A DNA stretch of 64,000 nucleotides from an uncultured Carboxylicivirga sp. (GCA_947503525.1 CANNEA010000001.1:1321062-1385061), one strand, 5' to 3'. Positions 25,801 through 34,300 are shown, counted from the first letter of the stretch. Program-made: numbers and translations. Notes: generated by a model not told the origin, from the letters alone.

Positions 25801-27612
25801 CGAATCAGGCCGATAACAATTACCGCAATTACTACAATCATAGCCATGTTACCTTTAGCAATGGGTAAATCGGAGTATGTAAGTATTTTAGGAGCACCAT
25901 TTGCAATTACAGTTGTTGGGGGATTAGCGTTTAGTACGCTTTTGACCTTGGTATTTATGCCAACATTTGCCTTTGGTTTTGAGCAATCGTTGGATTGGAT
26001 AAAAGCACTTCCTGTAAAGCTGAAAATTACCATTTATTTCTTTTGGACACTTGGAGTTTGTTTTGTCTATTTCTGGTCAGATGCTTCGTTTGCATGGCAA
26101 TTGGTTTATTATGTGTTAATTTTTAGTGGAGTTCCGGCCGTTATATACTTTATGAGATCATCGCTGCGAATGGCTAATAGTGAGTTAATCAAACAAGGTG
26201 ATGAAGTTTCCATTAAGGTAAGAAACCTGGTTAAGGTATATGATAGAGATGGACGATTTACCAGAGAATGGAAAGCTCGTGAGGCAAAACAGGATGAAAT
26301 TCGTTCTGAGAAATCGCTAAGTTTAAAAGATGCGCTCAAAAAGCTTATTTGGCAAGTACCTGTGCTTGGTTTTATGAGTTATTTTATTTGGTGGTATCTC
26401 GAATCAGGATTCTGGGGGATGTTATTCTCAGTGCTTAATTATTTTATTTTACTCTCAGTCTATAATTCATTGGCTTTGTTATGGCGTAATAAAAATGACA
26501 ATGAAAAGTGGTTAAAATGGGATCAGCGCTTTCTATTTCTCTTCAAATGGGTTTACCCTGTTTTTGCTGTGGTAGTCTATTATTTGCGTTGGGAATCCGT
26601 TGCTGGGTCTATTGTACTTGGTATTGTTTGGTATTTACTGTTGGTATTGATAGTGGCAGGGAAAAAGCTAAAGAGAGACCGTATAAATATTGAACGTGTT
26701 ACGGGACGTTTTGCAGGCCTTAGAAGAACTTTCTATCGATTACTGAGAGGTATTCCACTTATTGGTAAAGAAAAGACTCCGTTTAAGGCTCTAAAAGGAG
26801 TGTCCTTGGATATAAAAACAGGGATGATTGGTTTGCTGGGGCCCAATGGTGCCGGTAAAACAACCCTAATGCGAATTATTTGTGGGATTTTAGATCAGAG
26901 TTATGGAAAAGTTTATATCAATGGTTTTGACACAAGCTTGCATCGTGAAGAACTTCAAGGTCTGATTGGTTATTTGCCTCAGGAATTTGGTACCTATGAG
27001 AACATGTCGGCCTATGAGTTTTTGGATTATCAGGCTATGATACGTGGGATTAAACAAATGTCAGTACGAAATGAACGTTTGGAATATGTGCTTAAGTCAG
27101 TGCATATGTGGGAACGCAAAGATGATAAAATTGGTTCCTTCTCCGGGGGGATGAAACAACGTATTGGTATTGCCATGATATTACTTCATCTGCCAAAGAT
27201 ATTGGTTGTTGATGAACCAACTGCTGGTTTGGATCCGCGAGAAAGAATTCGCTTCCGTAATTTATTGGTTGAACTAAGTCGTGATAGGGTAGTATTGTTT
27301 TCAACGCATATTATTGAGGATATTTCGAGTTCTTGTAATCAGGTGGCCGTCATGAAAAAAGGAGATCTTAAATACTGGGGTGTTCCAAGTGAAATGGTAA
27401 ATATTGCCAATGACAAGGTTTGGCAATTTGATATACCTGCTAAGGACTTTGAAGAGGTGAATAAGCAATATGCCATTGTACATCACATGAGGGATGGTGA
27501 TAATATTCGGGTGCGATGCTTATCAACTGAGCAACCGACAGAATCATCAATTAAGGTGCAGGCTGTTTTAGAAGATGCATACATTTGGTTACTAAAACAC
27601 GAACAAAAGTAA
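22885..27612 (+). CDS. Fusion of an RND efflux permease with extra membrane helices and a C-terminal ABC ATPase domain
   Basis: 1575 residues in one uninterrupted frame. 1-1035: complete RND permease with 12 helices, TM4 Asp398 in GMLLDNSVVVMENIY and TM10 segment GVVVNNGILLIDYSRQ. 646-672: Gly/Met-rich porter loop. 1046-1090: two more helices. 1108-1119: IKVRNLVKVYD, which looks like the first strand and A-loop of an ABC domain. 1120-1300: a charged stretch and about four helices (1158-1258), then a second ABC-like start INIERVTGRF at 1267. 1300-1575: full ABC ATPase with Walker A GPNGAGKT 1319-1326, Q-loop LPQE 1364-1367, signature FSGGMKQR 1419-1426, Walker B ILVVDEPTAGLD 1439-1450 and H-loop STHII 1473-1477. 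All ATPase motifs are intact. An ABC-2 permease gene starts 9 bp later. Confidence 0.93.
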   Translation: MREIINRKVLISMLFVALSMLGLISYKQLSFELIPNTEYPLLFVRVAATSQLDPNHMEQEGVIPIEGLISTLEGIEKIETRINPGSAMIFVYLTRETDTKYAYLKLVEKIEGSSNVLPETMTAMVFKADIEQLNNQFMRVQVRGEGGVDRIRNLVEQDIKGQLESIDGVSSIEVSGGRQKSVEIIFQQDVLDSYGLTSGQIRQMITSGQNEKIFAGEVIEGYRRFYVTAEADYTNIDEIRNIVVKATGPVLLKDVATINFGVKEDDSYSRVNGLEAVSLSISKDAQVNLIDLSDNTIKQIDKINEEYSGKGIELVVETNSAEMMETNLDSIIELAILGGILALFILWIFLNNIPLVGMVMLAIPLSVYGAFNFFFAADISINVLTLVGLALAIGMLLDNSVVVMENIYRVASQGKYSKEESVVRGTKEVWRSVAAATLTTISVFLPFVFSENMMFREVAKHISVSIVSTLLVSLLVALLLIPMLSHLFLSGIVKHKINALEKISLHNRLVQYYILLLKATLRKPAVTILAVLFLFFVVLIISVGLSMTTSQEAETPEFDINVEMASGSMLSNTDLVVRELEKRLEDLDEKEDVISQVQEDNASLTVKLKEDYKDIAKRSIPEIRQDIQERIDNVEGGEISLIQSSTSAMGGGGGGFGSNPGMGMMMFMGLGEQQEKVVIKGEDYDQMLMVANDIKYYLENNIDNMRRVNVSSSNRRPEVHIDMDAYLMGLYDISPANVVSELFTFSKEVSSGGELKVNNETYDIIMKTVDDPSVTEVPAKTMEELQKLNVTTANNTIVPLNDFSDINYSSGRSEILRVNQEKQIEVFYRFTDEVNDSKTLLEDARLQVDELVASVPLPSSVSLKVIHEEDMFADFKFLGLVGLILIFMILASVFESLTAPVVMLFSVPLAAIGSLLALVFTGNSIMNMNSIIGFLILLGVVVNNGILLIDYSRQLRRDGHGHARALMQAGISRIRPITITAITTIIAMLPLAMGKSEYVSILGAPFAITVVGGLAFSTLLTLVFMPTFAFGFEQSLDWIKALPVKLKITIYFFWTLGVCFVYFWSDASFAWQLVYYVLIFSGVPAVIYFMRSSLRMANSELIKQGDEVSIKVRNLVKVYDRDGRFTREWKAREAKQDEIRSEKSLSLKDALKKLIWQVPVLGFMSYFIWWYLESGFWGMLFSVLNYFILLSVYNSLALLWRNKNDNEKWLKWDQRFLFLFKWVYPVFAVVVYYLRWESVAGSIVLGIVWYLLLVLIVAGKKLKRDRINIERVTGRFAGLRRTFYRLLRGIPLIGKEKTPFKALKGVSLDIKTGMIGLLGPNGAGKTTLMRIICGILDQSYGKVYINGFDTSLHREELQGLIGYLPQEFGTYENMSAYEFLDYQAMIRGIKQMSVRNERLEYVLKSVHMWERKDDKIGSFSGGMKQRIGIAMILLHLPKILVVDEPTAGLDPRERIRFRNLLVELSRDRVVLFSTHIIEDISSSCNQVAVMKKGDLKYWGVPSEMVNIANDKVWQFDIPAKDFEEVNKQYAIVHHMRDGDNIRVRCLSTEQPTESSIKVQAVLEDAYIWLLKHEQK

Positions 27613-27621
27613 AAGGTAATT

Positions 27622-28350
27622 ATGAATAATATATTGCATACAATAGGCAAGAGTTATAAAGGTACCTTTGCCACTTTTATTAAGTACAACTTAAAAGTTG
27701 TGTTTGGAAATAAGTTTGTCTATTTCTTAGGAGCATCCTTACTGTTCTATTTATTGATTACATCAATAAGTTTGTTTGGTGCTGATTCGGTTAGTGTAGA
27801 AGGAGTTTATTATCAACTAATGTTTCCGGCATTTCTGCTTATCTTTTTTCCCACTACGTATGGTATCCAAAATGATGAAGATGCCAGAATACTTGAAATA
27901 CTTTTTGGGATCCCAAATTATAGATACAAAATTTGGCTGGTTCGTTTAGTGATGGCCTTTTTTATGGTGTTTTGGTTTATATTTCTAATGGCCAATTTAA
28001 GTAGCTTAATTTTAATTAATGTACCAACTTGGGAGATGACAGCTCGATTAATGGTGCCGGTGGTGCTATTCGGGATGTTAGGTTTCTTTTTTAGTACCGT
28101 GGTGAAAAATGGTAATGGAACGGCTGTGGTTGTGGTAGTGATAGGATTGATTGTGTGGATATTAGTTGAGTTGTTAGAAAGTAGTCCATGGAATGTGTTT
28201 CTAAATCCATTTGATTTGCCCGGAAATATGAGTGAGAGTGTATGGGCGAGCATTGTGTTAAAACACATCAGAACCTGGTCAATAATTTCTTTGGTTGCCG
28301 GATTATGGGGCTTATTGAATCTGCAAAACAGAGAAAAGTTTATAAAGTAA
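27622..28350 (+). CDS. ABC-2 type permease (last gene of the export operon)
   Basis: 242 residues with about six hydrophobic segments (near 33-55, 66-85, 108-132, 142-160, 165-185 and 218-236). The order of segments and the FIKYNLKVVFGNKFVYFLGA opening fit an ABC-2 membrane domain. It starts 9 bp after the RND-ABC fusion gene, so it is the natural partner of the ATPase domain fused there. Substrate unknown. It has no exterior domain, unlike the permease encoded at 13827. Confidence 0.85.
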   Translation: MNNILHTIGKSYKGTFATFIKYNLKVVFGNKFVYFLGASLLFYLLITSISLFGADSVSVEGVYYQLMFPAFLLIFFPTTYGIQNDEDARILEILFGIPNYRYKIWLVRLVMAFFMVFWFIFLMANLSSLILINVPTWEMTARLMVPVVLFGMLGFFFSTVVKNGNGTAVVVVVIGLIVWILVELLESSPWNVFLNPFDLPGNMSESVWASIVLKHIRTWSIISLVAGLWGLLNLQNREKFIK

Positions 28351-28377
28351 TTTTAGCTTATCGTAAATCGTAGACAT

Positions 28378-28402
28378 AAAAAAAGCGCCCCTTAGGGGCG
28401 CT
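28378..28402 (-). terminator. Hairpin terminator between the export operon and the convergent small regulator gene
   Basis: AGCGCCCC-TTA-GGGGCGCT (28384-28402) is a perfect 8-bp GC-rich stem. On the minus strand it is followed by seven T, making it a good terminator for the gene at 28429. On the plus strand the tail is AATATATTTTT, weaker, but it may also end the export operon. Confidence 0.85.
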
Positions 28403-28428
28403 AATATATTTTTGAGCACTTATTGTAA

Positions 28429-28692
28429 TTAACTTTCAGCATGTTTCCCATCCAATATTTCGCGGGCCATTTCAAGTATAGTTGTATCATCTAATTCAAC
28501 AATGCCTCCATCAGGTCCTTGCTCTAGATGTATACCTACAGATTTCCCTCGATCATAGTTGGCGCCGCCAAAGTAATTTCTTACAGTTTCTACGTCGAGG
28601 TGTAATTCTTCGGCGATTGTCTTTATACTTCCGTCAGGCAGACTATCCTTAATCTTCCTGAGTTGATTAAATGTGATTGTTGCTGTACTCAT
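28429..28692 (-). CDS. Small predicted DNA-binding protein
   Basis: About 87 residues from the start at 28692 (MSTATITFNQLRKIKDSLPD); an upstream in-frame ATG at 28716 would add eight residues. The N-terminal part reads as a helix-turn-helix: GSIKTIAEELHLDVETVRNYF places a recognition helix at about 35-45. The C-terminal half is acidic (VELDDTTILEMAREIL). I recognise it only as a short DNA-binding protein of a type found in this phylum; its target is unknown. It is separated from the export operon by a terminator and from the kinase gene upstream by 167 bp. Confidence 0.7.
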   Translation of the reverse strand: MSTATITFNQLRKIKDSLPDGSIKTIAEELHLDVETVRNYFGGANYDRGKSVGIHLEQGPDGGIVELDDTTILEMAREILDGKHAES

Positions 28693-28858
28693 ATTCAAAA
28701 GTTTTAAGTAACACAATACTGAGTACTAAAAATAGAAAAATAATTTGGAAATTAAAATTGATTTAATATGAAATGCAATTCCTTAAGGAAAATTAATATA
28801 CAGGAAATAGTTTTGTTCAAATATTAAATTATAGAGTACTAAACGATATGTATTCACA

Positions 28859-30214
28859 TTAATCAATGATATGTATAGCTGCTTCGTCACGGATGGTAAA
28901 ATGGAATATTGATCCGATACCTTCTTCGGATTCAACCCAAATTGAACCGCCCAATGTTTCAACGATTGCTTTAGATATTGCTAAACCCAACCCTGTACCA
29001 TCTCTAAATTTATCTTCAGTCTCTAATTTGGTGAAACGTTTAAAAATGGTTTGTTGATCTTCAGCTTTAATGCCAATGCCGGTATCTTTTACAAAGCATT
29101 TAATGGTATTGTTGTGTAATTTATATCCAATTCTGATTTCACCTTTTGAAGTGAATTTTAAAGCATTGTTAATTAGATTGATAAATACCTGTTTTAGATG
29201 GTTGGCATCTGTGGTAATGTATTTATCATCCGGATAGGTTTCAAAGATTATATTTAACTGATCTGTTTTTTTTAAGCCGTAAATAACATTTAGATCGTTA
29301 AAGAGCTCATTTAAATTTACAGATATTAAATTACTCTTTAATTGTTTGGATTCAATCATCGAAAAGTCCAGGATGTTTTCTATAATCTTCAAAAGGTAGT
29401 TTCCGTTTTGATGAATCGTTTTAAGGTACAGATTTCGTTCCTCATCATCCTTATACATTTCATTTAAGGCCAACTCTGAAAAGCCTAAGATGGCATTTAG
29501 TGGTGTTCGCACTTCATGACTCATATTGGCAAGAAACTTAGTTTTAAGCTGGTCTGATTCTTCAGCTTTTCCTTTAGCTATACGAATTTGCCCGATGTAC
29601 TCTTCAAGTTGAGATTGCATCTCCATTTGATTGTCAATGGTTTTTTCTAAACCATTAACCAACATGGCTAAGGGTAATGATGTAATGGCAGCAATTGCAA
29701 ATGAATTTAGAGCTACTGTAATCCACATGAGTGGCGTGTAGTCATTAATCATTAGGTTACCAAAGATTTCAAAATAGAGTCCAAGAGCAATGACGATTAT
29801 GAAAGAAAAGGTTACAATCAAACTATTAATTGCACCTCTCAGACCAAGAAGTAATGAAGAAAGTATGGAGTACCCAATTAAATATGTATGCCCTGCACCA
29901 GCCGGGCCTAAAATAATGATTAAGCCAATAGAGATAAGGAGTGGAACGGCAATAAGTGATTTGGACCTAAAATTATAACTTAATTTTTTGTTGAAGTTAA
30001 TGTACAAGAGAAAACCGTATGCTATTGTGTCAACAAGAGCTACAGTGTATACTTTAGCAAAGAAAGACATGTACATTCCAAATGCATAAGCTCCAAAACC
30101 AAATAAGCATGTCAATAACAAAATCCCATTCAATACCTTCGACCTCCAATATTGAATGCCTCTTCTGTTTTGAACCTGATCCGTTTCAAAAAGCTTTACT
30201 ATCCACCTTTTCAT
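28859..30214 (-). CDS. Membrane sensor histidine kinase with a multi-helix N-terminal domain
   Basis: About 451 residues from MKRWIVKLFETDQVQ at 30214; an ATG at 30271 would add 19 residues without a recognisable role. About six membrane segments occupy residues 28-190, with no sizeable periplasmic domain, so the signal is probably sensed within the membrane. A short coiled coil (190-230) leads to HisKA with His233 in SHEVRTPLNAILGFS and HATPase_c with NLINNALKFT, KDTGIGI and DGTGLGLA. No response regulator is nearby. Its kinase core is similar in order and motifs to that of the kinase at 7753. Confidence 0.9.
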   Translation of the reverse strand: MKRWIVKLFETDQVQNRRGIQYWRSKVLNGILLLTCLFGFGAYAFGMYMSFFAKVYTVALVDTIAYGFLLYINFNKKLSYNFRSKSLIAVPLLISIGLIIILGPAGAGHTYLIGYSILSSLLLGLRGAINSLIVTFSFIIVIALGLYFEIFGNLMINDYTPLMWITVALNSFAIAAITSLPLAMLVNGLEKTIDNQMEMQSQLEEYIGQIRIAKGKAEESDQLKTKFLANMSHEVRTPLNAILGFSELALNEMYKDDEERNLYLKTIHQNGNYLLKIIENILDFSMIESKQLKSNLISVNLNELFNDLNVIYGLKKTDQLNIIFETYPDDKYITTDANHLKQVFINLINNALKFTSKGEIRIGYKLHNNTIKCFVKDTGIGIKAEDQQTIFKRFTKLETEDKFRDGTGLGLAISKAIVETLGGSIWVESEEGIGSIFHFTIRDEAAIHIID

Positions 30215-30335
30215 ATTGCAAGTTGTTACGAATGACTTGAATAAAAGTTGCTTATTTTTCAACACTAGCATTGCTGGTATTGTTTTCTTATTTTTATTAA
30301 TTATAAATAAACTTTAAATGTTAATTGAATAAATT

Positions 30336-30686
30336 ATGAAACAAGCTTCTATAATTGATAATCTTGTATATAAGGAGACTGGACCAGCCATTAAAGTATT
30401 GTTTGAAAGTGATACATCAAAAGAGGTTCGAATTGTTTTTAAGGCAGGACAGGTAATGAAAGAACATCATACTTCATATCCTATAACGGTTGAGATTTTT
30501 GAAGGTGAAATAGATTTTGGTGTTTATGGAGAAGTACATCATCTAAATAGAGGAGCTCTCTTGAGTTTGGCTCCTAAAGTTCCGCATGATTTAAAGGCCA
30601 AAACAGATAGTATTGTTCGACTAACTTTGGCAAAAGGTGATTTGGTACAGCGGGTTGTTGGTGTAGTTCTTGATTCAGATAATTAA
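30336..30686 (+). CDS. Cupin-domain protein
   Basis: 116 residues forming a single small beta-barrel. The first cupin motif is partly visible in AGQVMKEHHTSYPITVEIFE, with a His pair and Glu as possible metal ligands, and the second in GALLSLAPKVPHDLKAKTD with one His. It may be a metal-dependent binding protein or enzyme, but no reaction can be assigned. It begins a run of small co-directional genes (cupin, two VOC proteins, AraC-type regulator) with short gaps, and ends 19 bp before the next start. Confidence 0.8.
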   Translation: MKQASIIDNLVYKETGPAIKVLFESDTSKEVRIVFKAGQVMKEHHTSYPITVEIFEGEIDFGVYGEVHHLNRGALLSLAPKVPHDLKAKTDSIVRLTLAKGDLVQRVVGVVLDSDN

Positions 30687-30705
30687 CAAATTAAATATAC
30701 TCATT

Positions 30706-31140
30706 ATGACTACAATTAATCCATATTTAACTTTTAACGGTAACTGTGAAGAAGCATTTGAATTTTATAAATCCATTTTTGGTGGTGAATTTGCTTTTTT
30801 AGGCCGTTTTAAAGACATGCCTGCCGAATATCCGGTTCCGGATTCTGAGAAAGAGAAAATCATGCATGTCTCGCTTCCTATAAGTAAGGAAACCTCTTTA
30901 ATGGGCAGTGATTCGTCAGATGCATTTGGAAAGGTGAGTACTCCTGGGGATAACTTCTCTATTTCGATTAATTGTAGCGAACAAGAAGAAGCTCATAAAT
31001 TATTTTCAGCTCTGTCCAATGGAGGAGCGATAAAAATGCCTTTGGATAAAACCTTTTGGGGATCTTTATTTGGTATTTTCGTAGATAAATTTGGAATTAA
31101 CTGGATGGTGAGTTGTGAATTAGAGGCAAAGGAAAAATAA
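30706..31140 (+). CDS. VOC-family (PhnB/glyoxalase-like) protein
   Basis: 144 residues from the ATG at 30706 (MTTINPYLTFNGNCEEAFEF). That start matches the usual PhnB-like N-terminus; a longer frame from 30670 would overlap the cupin gene. Two beta-alpha-beta-beta-beta modules are recognisable by NGNCEEAFEFYKSIFGGEFA and, near the end, DKTFWGSLFGIFVDKFGINW. Such proteins are often annotated as glyoxalase/bleomycin-resistance-like, but the substrate is unknown. A homologous fold is encoded by the next gene. Confidence 0.88.
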   Translation: MTTINPYLTFNGNCEEAFEFYKSIFGGEFAFLGRFKDMPAEYPVPDSEKEKIMHVSLPISKETSLMGSDSSDAFGKVSTPGDNFSISINCSEQEEAHKLFSALSNGGAIKMPLDKTFWGSLFGIFVDKFGINWMVSCELEAKEK

Positions 31141-31221
31141 TATTGTGATGTCGTTTTTTTACAATATTTACACTAGTCAAGCATCTAAATTTGTGGTATT
31201 ACTAATATTTAATACCAAACA

Positions 31222-31587
31222 ATGATGAAACGATTTTTTGAATGGGTTGAAATACCTGCCAAAGATTTTAGACGAGCTGTTGATTTTTACCAGACGATTT
31301 TTCAAATTGAAATGAAAGTGGTAGACTGTGGAAATGAGCAGATGGCATTTTTTCCAAATGGTGAGGGTGCCATATCTAAAGCAAACGATTTTGAACCTTC
31401 TTCCTCTGGAGTTTTAGTTAGTATAAATGTTGGAGATCAAATGGATTCTACAAAAGCTCTTATCGAGAACTATGGGGGTAAAATTCTTATACCAAAGACA
31501 AAGATTGAAGCGGAAGGAAAGGGCTTTTTCTCTACTTTTGTTGATTCAGAAGGTAATCGTTTGGGATTATACGGTGATCCACAATAA
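31222..31587 (+). CDS. VOC-family (glyoxalase-like) protein
   Basis: 121 residues, start MMKRFFEWVEIPAKDFRRAV; either of two adjacent ATGs (31222, 31225) could serve. WVEIPAKDFRRAVDFYQTIF is the typical first VOC strand and helix, and FFSTFVDSEGNRLGLYGDPQ the last strand carrying the terminal Glu/Gly pattern. Its stop lies 6 bp before the start of the AraC-type regulator gene, an arrangement in which a small VOC protein and an AraC regulator are co-expressed. Substrate unknown. Confidence 0.88.
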   Translation: MMKRFFEWVEIPAKDFRRAVDFYQTIFQIEMKVVDCGNEQMAFFPNGEGAISKANDFEPSSSGVLVSINVGDQMDSTKALIENYGGKILIPKTKIEAEGKGFFSTFVDSEGNRLGLYGDPQ

Positions 31588-31593
31588 TAGATT

Positions 31594-32357
31594 ATGGAAC
31601 TAGCTTATCCAAAAAAAGAATTAGCCACTTATGTGAAAAATTACTGGAGCATAAGTGGCTCTGTAGCCAAAGGAAAGAAACATATTCAGCGAATTATTCC
31701 TGATGGTATGTTAACAATTTACTTTTATGCTTCCAACTTGCCAAGTGTAAAGGAGAGAGGATTTTTTTCGATAATTCAATTTCAACATGTGGTCAAACTC
31801 ATAAGTTTTATGATCTTGAGATTACTGATAGTATAGATTTATTTGCAATTACCTTAAAACCTTTGGGAGCTTCAGTACTTTTTAAACATGTAATTGATGA
31901 TTCTAATACCGGTTTGGTTGCTTTGAAGGAATGGTTAGGGCGTTCGACTCATCATCTTGAAGAAGCCATTTGTGAGGCAAAAGATTTTGAAGCCCGAATT
32001 AGTATAATTGAGCGTTTTTTGTTTCAGCAACTTGCTACTGCAGTTGTCCCTCATCGGTATGAATCAATTCAAGGCTTTGTTTCAAATGTTTCTAATCCTT
32101 ATCGAAAGTCGGATTATACATGTTGTATTGGACAACGGCAATTCCAGAGGCATTTTAGCAGGATGATGGGATTCACTAAGAAACGTTTTGAACGAATATT
32201 ACGATTTCAAAAGGCACTATTTATAAAACAGTATAAACCTCAAACAGATATGTTATCATTGGTTTATCAATGTGGTTATTTTGATCAGGCTCATATGATT
32301 CATGATTTTAAGGAGCTGAGCGGATATACACCATCAGATTATTTTAAAGTTTGTTAG
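31594..32357 (+). pseudogene. AraC-family regulator gene interrupted by a frameshift
   Basis: Two frames together make one AraC-type protein. Frame one (31594-31836) gives the N-terminal domain start MELAYPKKELATYVKNYWSI through IIPDGMLTIYFYAS, then drifts into unrelated sequence and stops. The next frame resumes at DNSISTCGQTHKFYDLEITD and runs through the helix-turn-helix region (QRQFQRHFSRMMGFTKKRFE; YQCGYFDQAHMIHDFKELSG) to the stop at 32357. The switch falls at a T7 run, 31762-31768; one extra T would restore GFFFDNSIST. Either a recent inactivating deletion or a sequencing/assembly error in a homopolymer. If intact it would be a DNA-binding activator of about 254 residues. Confidence 0.85.
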
Positions 32358-32469
32358 CCCTATTCTGATTATTTTAATTAGTATGGTCAATGTATAAAGC
32401 TGCATCATTTTTAGTTCATGAAATCGGAATTGATTAAATTCGCATCCAGAAAACGTAAATAAACCAAAA

Positions 32470-32919
32470 ATGATTCAACGTATACAATCTATTTTTCTTT
32501 TAGTTAGTGCATTGCTAACGGGAAGTATGTTCTTTTTGTCTCTGGCAAAATTAACAACTGATGAAACAACTTATTTATTGTTATATAGGGGCTTAGAGAG
32601 TGGTGGAGAATTAAGTACTCCAACTTTGGCATTGGCAATATTAGTGACTTTGACAACTCTTGTTTCGTTTATTACCATTTTTCTTTATAAGAAACGAATG
32701 CTTCAAATCCGTTTGTGTGGATTAAATATGGGCTTGTTAGTAGGTACAACAGGAATGATTTATTTTCTGGGAACTCAAACAGCTAAGGAGTTAGCAGCAG
32801 AAATTGCTTATCAGATTCCGATGGTGTTTCCGATTGTTGCACTGATCTTAACTTTCCTTGCTATTCGATCTATTGGAAAAGATGAAGCCTTGATTAAGTC
32901 CATGGATAGAATACGATAA
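32470..32919 (+). CDS. DUF4293 family membrane protein
   Basis: 149 residues with four hydrophobic segments (about 5-25, 50-72, 82-102 and 112-132). The start MIQRIQSIFLLVSALLTGSM is characteristic of the DUF4293 family, which is confined to Bacteroidota. Its function is not known. It sits alone and ends at a bidirectional terminator shared with the convergent sucB gene. Confidence 0.9.
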   Translation: MIQRIQSIFLLVSALLTGSMFFLSLAKLTTDETTYLLLYRGLESGGELSTPTLALAILVTLTTLVSFITIFLYKKRMLQIRLCGLNMGLLVGTTGMIYFLGTQTAKELAAEIAYQIPMVFPIVALILTFLAIRSIGKDEALIKSMDRIR

Positions 32920-32944
32920 TTGATAAGAAATTATTAATGATATA

Positions 32945-32978
32945 AAAAAGACGGGAACTTTGTAGTTTCCGTCTTTTT
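32945..32978. terminator. Bidirectional terminator between the DUF4293 gene and sucB
   Basis: AAAAAGACGG-GAACT pairs with AGTTT-CCGTCTTTTT with one wobble, around a short loop. A-run on the left and T-run on the right allow termination in both directions for the two convergent genes. Confidence 0.85.
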
Positions 32979-32997
32979 CTATTTTACGCATATTTGT

Positions 32998-34260
32998 TTA
33001 TAAGCCTAAAACCAATTCTTCAGGATTAAATCCCCCTTGCAAGAGTTTTGCAGGATCTTCAATCATTTCTTTTACTTTAACTAGGAAACCTACAGAATCC
33101 TTGCCGTCAATAATTCGGTGGTCGTATGAAAGAGCCAGATACATAATTGGTCGGATTTCAACTTTACCATTTACTGCAACAGGGCGTTCAACAATATTGT
33201 GCATTCCCATAATGGCTGATTGCGGAGGATTAATAATAGGAGTACTTAACATCGATCCAAATACACCACCATTTGTTACCGTGAATGTACCGCCAGTCAT
33301 TTCTTCAATACCAATTTTACCTTTTCTCGCCTTTGCTGCCAAATTCTTCAGAGCAGTTTCGATTCCGTGAAGATGTAAGGTCTCAACATTACGAATTACA
33401 GGTACCATTAATCCCTTAGGTGTTTGAACGGCAACTGAAACATCGTGATATTCAGGCATTACAATTTCTTCACCATCAATCATGGCATTAACCATTGGGT
33501 GATGCTTTAGTGCTAATGAAGCTGCCTTAATAAAGAAAGACATAAACCCAAGTTTGACTTCGTGTTTCTCAATGAATTTGGCTTGATATTTTTTTCGTAG
33601 TGCCATGACTGCAGACATATCCACTTCATTGAAAGTGGTTAACATCGCAGTTTCATTTTTAACAGCTACCAGACGTTGACTTAACTTTTTTCGAAGTGTA
33701 GTCATCTTTTGGCGACCAGCCTCTCTTGATTCGTCACTATCAATAAACGATGAACTTCCTTCAGAAGTAGAAGTGGCAGGCAGGCTTTTAACTAATTCTA
33801 CCTCTTTTGTAGAAATACGTTTTAGTCCATTGATAATCTGATCAGCTGTTAATCCGGCTTCATCCATCATCTTTTTTGCCAAAGGAGAAACTTTAGCATT
33901 GTCATATTCAGAAGCACTTTTTTCTACTGTTTTCTTTTCTTTCGGTTCAGCTTCTTTTGGCGTTGCTGTCTTAGATTCTTCCTTCGTTTCTTTAACTTCT
34001 TTTGGAGCACTTGCTTCACCGGCAAAATCAGTATCCACCGAACAAGCCACGGCATCCACAGCAACGGTTTCACCACCCTCAACCAATATTTTTATTTTAC
34101 CAGCCTCTGTTGCTAATAATGAAAGAGTGGCTTTGTCTGATTCTATTTCTGCTATTTCCTGATCCTTTTCAACAATATCCCCATCAGAAACCATCCAGCT
34201 GGCTAATTCAACTTCGGTAATGGATTCTCCTGGTGTAGGGACTTTTATTTCAACTATCAT
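32998..34260 (-). CDS. sucB: 2-oxoglutarate dehydrogenase E2, dihydrolipoyllysine succinyltransferase
   Basis: 420 residues. An N-terminal lipoyl domain spans 1-76, with lipoyl-Lys43 in ESDKATLS. A low-complexity Glu/Lys/Pro linker covers 79-113, the peripheral subunit-binding domain about 120-152 ([20 protein letters not shown]), and the acyltransferase domain about 190-420 ends with the active-site motif SYDHRIIDG (His381, Asp385). It transfers the succinyl group from lipoate to CoA in the TCA cycle. It follows sucA by 40 bp on the same strand. The E3 subunit gene is not in the window. Confidence 0.95.
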   Translation of the reverse strand: MIVEIKVPTPGESITEVELASWMVSDGDIVEKDQEIAEIESDKATLSLLATEAGKIKILVEGGETVAVDAVACSVDTDFAGEASAPKEVKETKEESKTATPKEAEPKEKKTVEKSASEYDNAKVSPLAKKMMDEAGLTADQIINGLKRISTKEVELVKSLPATSTSEGSSSFIDSDESREAGRQKMTTLRKKLSQRLVAVKNETAMLTTFNEVDMSAVMALRKKYQAKFIEKHEVKLGFMSFFIKAASLALKHHPMVNAMIDGEEIVMPEYHDVSVAVQTPKGLMVPVIRNVETLHLHGIETALKNLAAKARKGKIGIEEMTGGTFTVTNGGVFGSMLSTPIINPPQSAIMGMHNIVERPVAVNGKVEIRPIMYLALSYDHRIIDGKDSVGFLVKVKEMIEDPAKLLQGGFNPEELVLGL

Positions 34261-34300
34261 AATTCTAAGTTTATGGTCCTGAGATCTAGTATTCTAATTA

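Noticed and set aside
19763..27612. Tandem RND genes as a recent duplication or assembly repeat
   Set aside because: The two RND proteins differ throughout and only one carries the ABC fusion and the Gly/Met loop, so they are distinct paralogues.
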